Below, piece by piece: positions 1 to 9,232 of a DNA stretch of 64,000 nt. Position numbers and translations under genes: made by a program. Every line of letters begins with the position of its first letter. Position 1 is the stretch's first letter. The notes under the pieces were generated by a model. It was not told the origin of the DNA. It ran no database searches and worked only from the letters and a program-made list of their open reading frames with translations. Origin of the DNA: Eurosta solidaginis (Eukaryota; Arthropoda; Insecta; Diptera; Tephritidae); contig NC_090319.1 in assembly GCF_040869045.1 (NCBI RefSeq), positions 341,352,302-341,416,301 on the forward strand. Direction: 5' to 3'.

Positions 1-596
1 AGGTAGAAGCTAGTTCTTTCTGATAAGAGAGTTTCACTTGTGGCTTTAACTAAGTGAAGTTATTTTGAATCTATATCTATTGCAGCAATCAAAAAGGGAA
101 AAAAAGAGATGAATAATTTGACTTCAGACCCCATTCTTGGAAACGAATGAACTTTTGTTTACAACGAATGAATTTTTGTTTACAATTGAATGAACAGACA
201 GCTGATTTCGAGCCCCATTCCTGGAAACGAATTGAGAGAGAATAAAAGTTTCGTATCAGGTCATCAGTGGCTCTGATATTGCATAAATGAAACGACATAT
301 TAGGTGTGTTCCGGAACTTTTATAAAAAAAAATGAGGTTGGTTGGTGATATGAAGAATTTTTTTATGTTGTGCAAGGTCACCATGTTTCAACTATTTTAT
401 TCACAAACCATGGCATATCTGCGGCAATAAGCGGAAAAAGCAAAACTCACTTATTTATTATTTACCTTTTTTCGCTAGACAAGCAGACAAAAGAAGATAA
501 GAAATATTTCATTCAATCTCAATTTTACGGAAATCTAAAAAATGCATTTCAATTTCTGGCAAATTAAGCACGCCCAATATTTATTCAGGTAGGTCT
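1..596. other. AT-rich non-coding stretch with a small local duplication
   Basis: No frame here resembles a known protein. A short phrase beginning CCCCATTC..TGGAAACGAAT occurs twice (near 130 and near 212), together with two copies of an AATGAA(C/T)TTTTGTTTACAA phrase, so this is a small imperfect local duplication. The open frames on both strands are short and of AT-rich background composition. Confidence 0.5.
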
Positions 597-627
597 GGGG
601 GGGGGGGGGCGGGGGGGGGGGGGGGGG
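597..627 (+). repeat. Poly-G tract
   Basis: Thirty of 31 bases are G, with a single C at 610. The run is followed by a short G/C-rich stretch. Its length in the assembly may be unreliable, because long G homopolymers are hard to sequence. It lies directly before a SINE-like scrap. Confidence 0.9.
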
Positions 628-639
628 CGATGGGGCGAT

Positions 640-745
640 CGCCCCACCATCCACCATTGCACACCCCGGGCAAGAAAACATCAAAATTTTCGAAACAAGT
701 TTTTTTCATTTACAACACAGTTTTTCTAGGCGGGATCTCCCCTCT
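640..745 (+). mobile_element. Partial tRNA-derived SINE, same family as the copy at 58655
   Basis: The phrase CACACCCCGGGCAAGAAAAC followed by ATCAAAATTTT matches the B-box and post-tRNA part of the complete SINE at 58655-59015, which reads CACACCTCGGGCAAAGCAAC and then ATCAAAATTTT. The TTTTTCTAGGCGGG phrase near 720 also matches the SINE body. The head (A box) and the 3' third are missing, so this is a decayed fragment. Confidence 0.6.
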
Positions 746-1645
746 GAGTGTAGTTATGCCATGAATTCGGAATTGTTACAGCCATATACATACAGAAGTA
801 GTAATATAGTAGCAAGTAATAGAGTATGCATGCTCCCTGAGAAACTAGATATGTACTTTCAATGGAAATAAACGTTCATTTATTCTGGCATGCATACAAA
901 GCGCCCATTCATGCCTCAAATATCAATGCCACACGCATATATTTCCAACTGGGAAGGAGTAGAAACAAACCATTTCAGCAGAATTTCGGTAGAGTGAATT
1001 GAATGTTTTTATATATATAAGTGTATATGTATATTTTCCGTGCCTGAAAGACGACTTTGATTTTAAAATATAAAAAGTGCTGTTTAAAATATCATCGAAA
1101 CAAACAGAACAGAAGGAGAATGAAAAAATTGGCAAATAAATCAAAGATAATATAATTGACTGTTGCACCATTAAATTGACAACACAAATAACCGCCAGCC
1201 ACAAGCACCAATTATTTGGCATAAACTTAACAAAGAAATTCATAAGTACATAAAGTGTAAAAAGTGAATGCAGAAAATAGGAAAAAGAAAAAAATTCGAA
1301 GCATGGACAATTTTTGTAATTATAAAAGGTCAATATGAAAAGAGGAATACTGTTGAGGAAATAAAACGGAACACATCTTACAGTATATGAATACGTAATA
1401 CAACAAATAAGTATGTGTATATATAAATTTGTGTCGTATGTATGAAGATGTCATATAAGATTTACACATACAAATGAAATAATTTTTTTTTGCGAATTCG
1501 AACTTTGCGTAATCTGAACAACTAGTTATTGAAAAGTGATATATATTATATTTGACCGATTTTTCAGACAATAACGTATGCCATGCATATATTTGAGTGT
1601 CTGGTAAAGTTTCAAGCCTCTAGATGAAAAAATGAGCTTACCTGG
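746..1645. other. AT-rich stretch with nothing recognised
   Basis: Mostly low-complexity A/T with short TATA runs (about 1005-1035 and 1410-1430). Two minus-strand frames of 136 and 83 codons are Phe/Tyr/Ile-rich, as expected from AT-rich DNA, and show no domain I recognise. I see no repeat shared with the rest of the window. Confidence 0.5.
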
Positions 1646-2830
1646 TCCGAATAATTGGTAGCTATTTAAGCGATAAAGTACTCCTTTTTGATACGGATGG
1701 ACCAAGAAAGCACAACATCACGGACGGTGTCCCTCAGGGATCTGTTCTAGGTCCAACTCTTTGTATTGCGATGTATGACAGCGTGCTACAAATTGACCTT
1801 CCTGGAGGCACGGAAATTGTCGGCTATGCAGATGATATTGTCACAGTAGCCGTGGTCAAGGAACTTGATCTGCTTCAAGCATTATGTATTGAAGCCGTGA
1901 GAAGAATAAAGGAATGGCTGATGAACATGGGGCTGGAGATGGATAGCAATAAGACAGAAATGATTTGGTTAGCTCTAAGTGGACTGTGGATGAGTTAGTC
2001 CTAACCACAGGAAATTAACAAATAAATTCGAAGCCTTCCTTTAAATATCTAGGAGTATTTATTGACTCAAAACTAACTTTTAAGGAGCACTTCAGGGCGG
2101 TGGGGGAGACAGTTTCTAGAGTTATTGGATTCCTAACGCGAATAATGGCCAACATCAGCGGCCCAGGCGAAGCTACCCGCCAGATATTATCCAACGTAAC
2201 CAGCTCTATAATATTATATGCAGCAGCAGTATTGCACGGATCTAAAATGATCCACCAAAAAAATATACTAGCAGCCTACCGCATTACTGCTATACGAATA
2301 GCATGTTCTTATCGGACGGTGAACGACGACGTGATCCATGTTTTATCCATAAAAATTCCAGTATATATACTCTCAGGTGAAATGACCGATCTGTGTGACA
2401 TTGGAATCAGCCGACCATCTAAAGATGCTAAGAAAAGCGCAAGAACGCGAACAATGGTTAAGTGGCAAGAACGGTGGGAAGAATCGAGAAAAGGGCGCTG
2501 GACCTTCATGCTAGTTCGGAATATAGCGGATTGGACGAGCGAAAACACGGCGAAATAAATTACCAACTCTCACAGGTATTGAGCGCGCACGGCGGCTTCA
2601 AGGAATATCTACATAAGCGTGGCATAGAGGAGAATCCTTGCTGTCCACACTGTTCCTCCGAATTGGAAAATGCAGAACATGTAATGTTTCACTTTCCTCG
2701 TTTTTACGGTGAAAGGATCTCTATACACAGAGTTTTTGGAGAGGAGCCTTCTATTTGGAATTTAGTTCCACGAATGTGTGGGCACTAAGATTGTTGCACT
2801 TCTGTGAGCACGATGGCCTTTAGAGGTATG
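1646..2830 (+). pseudogene. 5'-truncated R1-like non-LTR retrotransposon (RT and C-terminal part), decayed
   Basis: The fragment encodes the second half of a reverse transcriptase. The palm motif GVPQGSVLGP is read around 1727-1757 and the catalytic GYADD box around 1820-1835, followed by the thumb-region phrase YLGVFIDSKL near 2050. The last segment (2462-2788) has a Cys/His pattern CPHCSS..ENAEHVMFHFPRF, the C-terminal zinc-knuckle style of R1/I/Jockey elements. The wording around GVPQGSVLGP and the ADD box is closest to the R1 clade as I know it. The protein is split over three frames (1771-1998, 2100-2558, 2462-2788), so at least two frameshifts are present. The endonuclease and the first RT blocks are missing, as in a typical 5'-truncated insertion. 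No clear tail or target-site duplication was found. Clade assignment is an inference. Confidence 0.75.
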
Positions 2831-3470
2831 ACGAAATTGATGCATGCTGAAAGGGAGAGCAGATAAATGCGCATACGAAGTAGTGGCGACTAAATCGCCT
2901 GAAGTATATACTTATTGGTCTGCCAATCTAATCTTCTTCACTTTCATGAGCGGTATAAATATCATAAAATCATAGCTTTACAGTCAATTTCCAGTCAGAA
3001 ATTTATATAAAGAAGATTTGTAGTCTAAATTATTAAAAAGATGTATTAACTTTAAATCCGGAAACTGCCGAAAGGTACCTACGTAAATTTTATGAAAAGC
3101 AGAAAACTTAAACTTTTATAGTTGCGATAGCTAAATTCCAGTTTTCCTTCTTCTTCAGCGATGTGGTTAAATATAAACCAAAACGGTGTATAAATTGTGA
3201 AAAAAATAATTAATTAAATGGAAGAAATAAAAAAGGCGTTTTGACCTATAAACGGAAACATATACATGCATAAGTATATAAGTACATAGTACATGCATTA
3301 CAACGCATAGTTGCGCGTTTGTAGATATGTATATATATTATGGCAGCAAATAAATAAGAGCAAATGAAAATTGGGAGCACGAATTAGAACTTGTTGGGAA
3401 AAATAAAAATGAAATGCTCCAAATAAAATATGAAATATGCATTTCAACAACAACAATACAGAGCAAAAAA
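2831..3470. other. AT-rich spacer
   Basis: Nothing recognised apart from short TATA/TGCATA runs near 3250-3340. It may contain the 3' untranslated tail of the R1-like fragment upstream, but I cannot place its end. Confidence 0.45.
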
Positions 3471-4123
3471 GTTAAATATGTACTAAATTTTTAACAACAA
3501 CTATAGTCGTTGGCACAGCCACCCCTAAATCAGTATTTCTGCAGCCTTCTTTGTAACTGCGAATAAACGAAGTAACAGTTACGCTGTAAGCATAATAAAT
3601 CATCCATTGCATAACATTTTACTATTTAAGTTATAACGAAAAATAAAAAAATTTAAAATATATCCACTGCAATACGTCAAACAGAAGTGAAACTTCTTTT
3701 TCGTATAGGTAGTATTGAAGCGTGCTCCAATTTTTAAGAAGAAAAGCTTGAATACCAAATTCTCGTGAAGCCGTCGACACGTTTTAGGTTGCGAAGAGAA
3801 CAGCCCGCTTGGACTTGAAGTCTCCCATTGCACCTTAAGTGAATTTTCAAGACCTAAAGCCATGCTTCCGGGATGATAATCCCCCTGCCTTTTCTACGGC
3901 CTCTGCAATACTAGATCAAAGAGCTTTTCAACAAGTTTTCAAGCTATGTCGAGCATCCATAACGGCCGGTATGCTAATGGCTAGACATACTTAAGGCCTT
4001 GACAAATATTGCGATTGTTGCCTTTTCATGCTATTAGTAAATCTGTCTGGTCATCAGGTTTTATATCTCCTTTTGTTGTTGTTGTCCAACATAGAAGTTT
4101 TCACTTCAAAAATAAAACAAAAC
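3471..4123. repeat. Segment R, copy 1 (duplicated with the copy starting at 7481)
   Basis: This ~650-bp segment starts with GTTAAATATGTACTAAATTT and runs to AATAAAACAAAAC. It recurs nearly base for base at 7481-7886 plus 11297-11694, where a retrotransposon splits it. Copy 1 lacks about 130 bp that copy 2 has (about 11425-11555), between GGCTA and GACATACTT. The minus strand holds an 87-codon frame (3863-3600) that is also largely open in copy 2, but I recognise no family and the frame is broken just upstream. Nature unknown: it may be host DNA in a tandem duplication or an unrecognised mobile element. Confidence 0.8.
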
Positions 4124-4139
4124 AAGTAAGGAAGGTTAA

Positions 4140-4157
4140 GTTCGGGTGTAACCGAAC
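4140..4157 (+). repeat. Subterminal hairpin of element A
   Basis: GTTCGG-GTGTAA-CCGAAC is a 6-bp stem with a 6-base loop. The hairpin is conserved in all copies that retain the 5' end (about 30907, 38336, 55800, and on the minus strand near 61405), which marks it as a real part of the element. Confidence 0.75.
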
Positions 4158-4249
4158 ATTACATACTCAGTTGAGAGCTATGGTGACAACATAAGGGAAA
4201 ATAACCATGTAGGAAAATGAACCGAGGGAAACCCTGGAATGTGTTTGTA

Positions 4250-6175
4250 TGACATGTGTATCAAATGAAAGGCATTAAAGAGTATTTTTGAAGGAGTGGG
4301 CCATAGTTCTATAGGTGGACGCCATTTAGGGATATCGCCATAAAGGTGGATCAGGGTTGACTCTAGAATTTGGTTGTACAATATGGGTATCAAATGAAAG
4401 GTGTTAAAGAGTATTTTATGAGGGAGTGGGCCATAGTTCTATAGGTGGACGCCATTTAGGGATATAGCCATAAAGGTGGATCAGGGTTGACTCTAGAATG
4501 CGTTTGTACGATATGGGTATCAAATGAAAGGTGCTAATGAGTATTTTAAAAGGGAGTATTCCTTAGTTCCATAGGTGGACGCCGTTTCGAGATATCGCCA
4601 TAAAGGTGGACCAGGGGTGACCCTAGAATTTATTTGTACAATATGTGTATCAAAAGAAAGGTGTTAATGAGTATTTTAAAAGGGAGTAATCCTTAGTTCC
4701 ATAGGTGGACGCCGTTTCGAGATATCGCCATAAAGGTGGACCAGGGGTGACCCTAGAATTTGTTTGTACAATATGGGTATCAAAAGAAAGGTGGTAATGA
4801 GTATTTTAAAAGGGAGTGATGCTTAGTTCCACAGGTGGACGCCGTTTCGTGATATCGCCATAAAGGTGGACCAGGTGTGACCCTAGAATTTGTTTGTACA
4901 ATATGGGTATCAAATTAAAGGTATTAATGAGGGTTTTAAAAGGGAGTGGTGGTAGTTGTATAGGTGGTCGCCTTTTCGAGATATCGCCATAAAGGTGGAC
5001 CAGGGGTGACTCTAGAATGCGTTTGTACGATATGGTTATCAAATGAAAGGTGCTAATGAGTATTTTAAAAGGGAGTAATCCTTAGTTCCATAGGTGGACG
5101 CCGTTTCGAGATATCGCCATAAAGGTGGACCAGAGGTGACCCTAGAATTTGTTTGTACAATATCGGTATCAAAAAAAGGTGGTAATGAGTATTTTAAAAG
5201 GGAGTGATGCTTAGTTCCACAGGTGGACCCCGTTTCGAGATATCGCCATAAAGGTGGACTAGGTGTGACCCTAGAATTTGTTTGTACAATATGGGTATCA
5301 AATTAAAGGTATTAATGAGGGTTTTAAAAGGGAGTGGTGGTAGTTGTATAGGTGGTCGCCTTTTTGAGATATCGCCATAAAGGTGGACCAGGGGTGCCTC
5401 TAGAATGCGTTTGTACGATATGGGAATCAAATGAAAGGTGTTAATGAGTATTTTAAAAGGGAGTAATCCTTAGTTCCATAGGTGGACGCAGTTTCGAGAT
5501 ATCGCCATAAATGTGGACCAGGGGTGACCCTAGAATTTGTTTTTACAATATGGGTATCAAAAAAAAGGTGTTAATGAGTATTTTAAAAGGGAGTAATCCT
5601 TAGTTCCATAAGGTGGACGCCGTTTGGAGATATCGCCACAAAGGTGGACCAGGGGGGACCCTAGAATGTGTTTGTACGATATCGGTATCAAATTAAAGGT
5701 ACTAATGAGGGTTTTAAAAGGGAGTGGTGGTTGTTGTATAGGTGGTCGCCTTTTCGAGATATCGCCATAAAGGTGGACCAGGGGTGACTCTAGAATGCGT
5801 TTGTACGATATGGGTATCAAATGAAAGGTGTTAATGAGTATTTTAAAAGCGAGTAATCCTTAGTTCCATAGGTTTCGAGATATCGCCATAAAGGTGGACC
5901 AGGGGTGACCCTAGAATTTGTTTGTACAATATGGGTATCAAAAGAAAGGTGTTAATGTGTATTTTAAAAGGGAGTAGTCCTTAGTTCCATAGGTGGACGC
6001 CGTTTCGAGATATCGCCATAAAGGTGGACCAGGGGTGACCCTAGAATTTGTTTGTACAATATGGGCATCAAACGAAAGGTGTTAATGAGTATTCTAAAAG
6101 GGAGTGGGCCTTAGTTCTATAGGTGGACGCCGTTTCGAAATATCGACCAAAATGTGGAGCAGGGTGACCCAGAAC
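4250..6175 (+). repeat. 130-bp tandem array, about 15 units, inside element A copy 1
   Basis: The landmark (A/C)TAGGTGGACGCC..TTTCGAGATATCGCC recurs near 4311, 4442, 4571, 4702, 4832, 4960, 5089, 5219, 5348, 5478, 5608, 5739, 5868 (deleted form), 5990 and 6119, a mean spacing close to 129 bp. A variant unit (GGGTTTTAAAAGGGAGTGGTGG followed by GGTGGTCGCC) appears every third unit, near 4930, 5310 and 5715, giving a ~390-bp higher-order repeat. Minus-strand frames of 78 and 87 codons run through pairs of units, but stops interrupt them and the unit length is not a fixed multiple of three. Confidence 0.9.
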
Positions 6176-6423
6176 ATCATCTGTTGGATACCGCTAATTT
6201 ATTTATATATATAATACCAACCAAGATTTTAAGGGTTTTTTATTTCGCCCTGCAGAACTTTTTCATTTTCTTCTACTTAATATGGTAGGTGTCACAACCA
6301 TTTTATAAAGTTTTTTCTAAAGTTATATTTCGCGTCAATAAACCATTCCAATTACCTCACCATGTTTCATCCCCTTTTTTCGTATTTGGTATAGAATTAT
6401 GGAATTTTTTTCATTTTTCGTAA

Positions 6424-6439
6424 TTTTCGATATCGAAAA
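6424..6439. repeat. Perfect 16-bp palindrome in element A
   Basis: TTTTCGATATCGAAAA is a perfect palindrome followed directly by GTGGGCGTGG. It occurs again at 7182-7197 and at equivalent places in the other element A copies. It could be a protein-binding site or a cruciform; nothing in the sequence decides this. Confidence 0.85.
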
Positions 6440-7181
6440 AGTGGGCGTGGTCATTGTCGGATTTCGTTCATTTTTCATACCAAGATAAAGTGAGTTCAAG
6501 TAAGTACGTGAACTAAGTTCATTAAAGATATGTCGATTTTTGCTCAAGTTATCATGTTAACGGCCATGCGGATGGACAGACGAACGACTGTGTATAAAAA
6601 CTGGACGTGGCATCAACCGATTTCGCCCGTTTTCACAGGAAACAGTTAGCATCATAAAATCTATGCCCCTACCAAATTTCAAAAGGATTGGTTAATTTTT
6701 GTTCGACTTATGGCGTTAAAATTATCCTAGACAAATTAAATGAAAAAGGGCGGAGCCAAGCCCATTTTGAAATTTTCTTTTATTTTTGTATTTTGTTGCA
6801 CCATATCATTACTGGAGTTGAATGTTGACATAATTTACTTATAGTAAAGATATTAAATTTTTTGTTAAAATTTTACTTTAAAAAAAAATTTTTTTTAAAG
6901 GTGGGCGTGTTCCTTTTCCGATTTTGCTAATTTTTATTATGCGTACATACAGTAATAGGGGTAACGTCCCTGCCAAATTTCATCATGATATCTTCAACGA
7001 CTGACAAATTACAGCTTCCAAAATTTTAAATTACCTTCTTTTAAAAGTGGGCGGTGCCACACCCATTGTCCAAAATTTTACTAATTTTCTATTCTTTGTC
7101 ATAAATTCAACTTATCTACAAAGTTTTGTCCATTTATCTGTCTTTCGTAATGAATTATCTCCCTTTTTCGGTTTTTCAAAA

Positions 7182-7197
7182 TTTTCGATATCGAAAA
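7182..7197. repeat. Second 16-bp palindrome in element A
   Basis: Same TTTTCGATATCGAAAA palindrome as at 6424-6439, again immediately before GTGGGCGTGG. It heads the last of the ~152-bp modules of the element's 3' half. Confidence 0.85.
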
Positions 7198-7480
7198 AGT
7201 GGGCGTGGTTATAGTCCGATATCGTTCATTTTAAATAGCGATCTGAGATGAGTGCTCAGGAACTTACATACCAAATTTCATCAAGATACCTCAAAATGTA
7301 CTCAAGTTATCGTGTTAACGGACGGACGGACGGACATGGCTCAATAAAATTTTTTTCGATCCTGATTATTTTGATATATGGAAGTCTATATCTATCTCGA
7401 TTCCTTTATATATGTACAACCAACCGTTATCCAATCAAACTTAATATACTCTGTGAGCTCTGCTCAACTGAGTATAAAAA

Positions 7481-7886
7481 GTTAAATGTGTACTAAATTT
7501 TTAACAACAACTATAGTCGTTGGCACATCCACCCCGAAATCAGTATTTCTGCAGCCTTCTCTTTAAGTGCGAATAAACGAAGTAACAGTTACGCTGTAAG
7601 CATAATAAATCATCCATTGCATAACATTTTACTATTTAAGTTATAACGAAAAATCAAAAAAAAAAAAAAAATTAAAAATATATACACTGCAATACGTCAA
7701 ACAGAAGTGAAACTTCTTTTTCGTATAGGTAGTATTGAAGCGTGCGCCATCTTTTAAGAAGAAAAGCTTGAATACCAAATTCTCGTGAAGACGTCGACAC
7801 GTCTTAGGTTGCGAGGAGAACAGCCCGCTTCGACTTGACGTCTCCCATTGCATCTTAAGTGAATTTTCAAGACCTAAAGCCATGCT
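7481..7886. repeat. Segment R, copy 2, left part
   Basis: Begins GTTAAATGTGTACTAAATTT directly at the end of element A and matches 3471-3865 with few differences. It is interrupted at TAAAGCCATGCT by the RTE retrotransposon and resumes at 11297. An A-run (7657-7672) has expanded relative to copy 1. Confidence 0.85.
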
Positions 7887-8279
7887 CATGGAGGGTGGGG
7901 CCGTGTGTAGAAGTCCACGAAAGTGGGGAAAGCTTCTGACCGCCATTCACCTGGGAATGGCCAGAGCGATTCTTTTGCATGCGGTTCAAGCAGCTCACTA
8001 CTGCCGGTCGCTTGAGGTCAAGTATCCTCTGGGTAGCCGTTTAGCGGTGAGCTAATGTGAGAAGGCGACAACCTGGCTAGGCCACTCTGACATAATCGGT
8101 TTAAGGGCTAGCCGGGGGAGATTTCATCGGCAGCGTCTGTACACCTCTAGGTGCGGCTGCAAGCGGGCGTCTGTCTTGGAGCAAGCGGCTCGCTATATAA
8201 ACGTGCCAAGTAATATTTTCACCCCCGCTGAGCGGGTTGTGCGCTGGGCTTGGGACCCGCCACGTAAAACCATACTCCA

Positions 8280-9140
8280 ATGAAATATAACAACAAGCCT
8301 CGGATAAATACACTCTCTATTGATGACGACCATGGCAAACGTTTGAAGGACAGTGAATTGAGGGCATGCACCTGGAACGTCCGCTCCCTGAATGGGATTG
8401 GTGCAGATGCCCGGCTGGTTGATGTCCTCGTCAAAGCAAAATCTGACATCAGCGCCATCCAAGAAATGCGTTGGACGAAGCAAGGAAGAAAGAAGATCAA
8501 AAATTGTGACATATATTGGAGTGGCCATGCGAATGGGCGCAGTTTCGGCGTCGGATTCGTGGTGGGAGAGAGACTTTGTAGCCAAGTGCTGGCGTTTACG
8601 CCTGTGGACGAGCGTCTCGCCGCTATTCGAATAAAAGCAAAATTTTTTAATATATCATTCATCTGCGCCCATGCGCCGACAGAGGAGAAAGACGATGAGG
8701 TGAAAGACACTTTTTATGAACAATTAGAACGCACAGACGAGCGCTGCCCCCGTCATGATATAAAAGTCGTGCTTGGCGACTTTAACGCCAGGGTGGGCAA
8801 AGAAGGTGTTTTTGGCCCTTCAGTCGGAAAGTTCAGCCTACACAATGAAACTTCTCCTAACGGACTGAGGCTAATTGACTTTGCCGGTGCTCGAAACATG
8901 GTCATATCAAGCACGAGGTTCATGCATAAAAAGATACATCAAGCTACATGGCTGTCTCCTGATCGAAATACTCGCAATCAGATCGATCACGTTGTGATAG
9001 ACGGACGGCATGCCTCCAGTGTTTTAGATGTGGGAACGATCCGAGGACCTAACATCGATTCGGACCATTATCTCGTTGCAAAATACGCGCCCGCCTCAAC
9101 GCGGCTAAAAACAAGGAACAAAAAACACAAGGAAAGCTAG
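8280..9140 (+). pseudogene. RTE endonuclease domain (5' part of the element's frameshifted ORF)
   Basis: This 286-codon frame encodes an APE-like endonuclease, which nicks target DNA to prime reverse transcription. Visible motifs in order are TWNVRSLN (about residue 31), IQEMRW (about 60), the metal-binding GDFNARVG block (about 164), and near the end the IDHVVIDGR and SDHYLV boxes typical of the family. After SDHYLVAKYA the reading drifts into a Lys/Arg-rich tail and stops at 9138. Frame 2 carries the natural continuation (KIRARLNAA...), so a single-base indel near 9080 ended this frame early. The ATG at 8280 is the first in frame and lies after a leader without competing long frames. Confidence 0.85.
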
Positions 9141-9232
9141 ACGTCGAAAAGCTTCAATCACAACAGACTGCCAATGATTTCGTAACTCGACTCTCACACC
9201 TGCTCTCTGAGGGCACAACTCATCCTGAAGGA

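Larger units (their letters stand above)
4124..7480 (+). mobile_element. Element A, copy 1 (long form): non-coding repeat with internal tandem arrays
   Basis: The element starts AAGTAAGGAAGGTTAAG and ends CTCTGCTCAACTGAGTATAAAA. The same start and end bound other copies in the window (30890-32591, 38320-40496, 55784-57573, and minus-strand 59694-61426). The ends share an inverted phrase, ATACTCAGTTGAG near the 5' end and CTCAACTGAGTAT at the 3' end. The 5' half is a ~130-bp tandem array. The 3' half has GTGGGCGTGG-headed modules about every 150 bp. No transposase or RT frame is seen; the minus-strand frames of 70-87 codons merely follow the repeat. It is probably a non-autonomous DNA element or an expanded MITE-like repeat. 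The mechanism is unknown and no target-site duplication is visible. Confidence 0.85.

Noticed and set aside
923..1571. Two overlapping minus frames (136 and 83 codons)
   Set aside because: Aromatic- and Ile-rich composition typical of AT-rich DNA; no motif, no splice-supported structure.
3600..3863. 87-codon minus frame in segment R, also present in copy 2 as part of a 101-codon frame
   Set aside because: Partly shared because the DNA is duplicated. No family recognised and no upstream continuation, so I do not call it a gene, although it was the best candidate for a host exon.
4178..5820. Repeated minus-strand frames (71-87 codons) with the LVHLYGDISKRRPP phrase
   Set aside because: They follow the ~130-bp tandem units, are broken by stops, and unit lengths vary between 129 and 131, so the frame is not maintained. 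They are better explained as repeat by-products.
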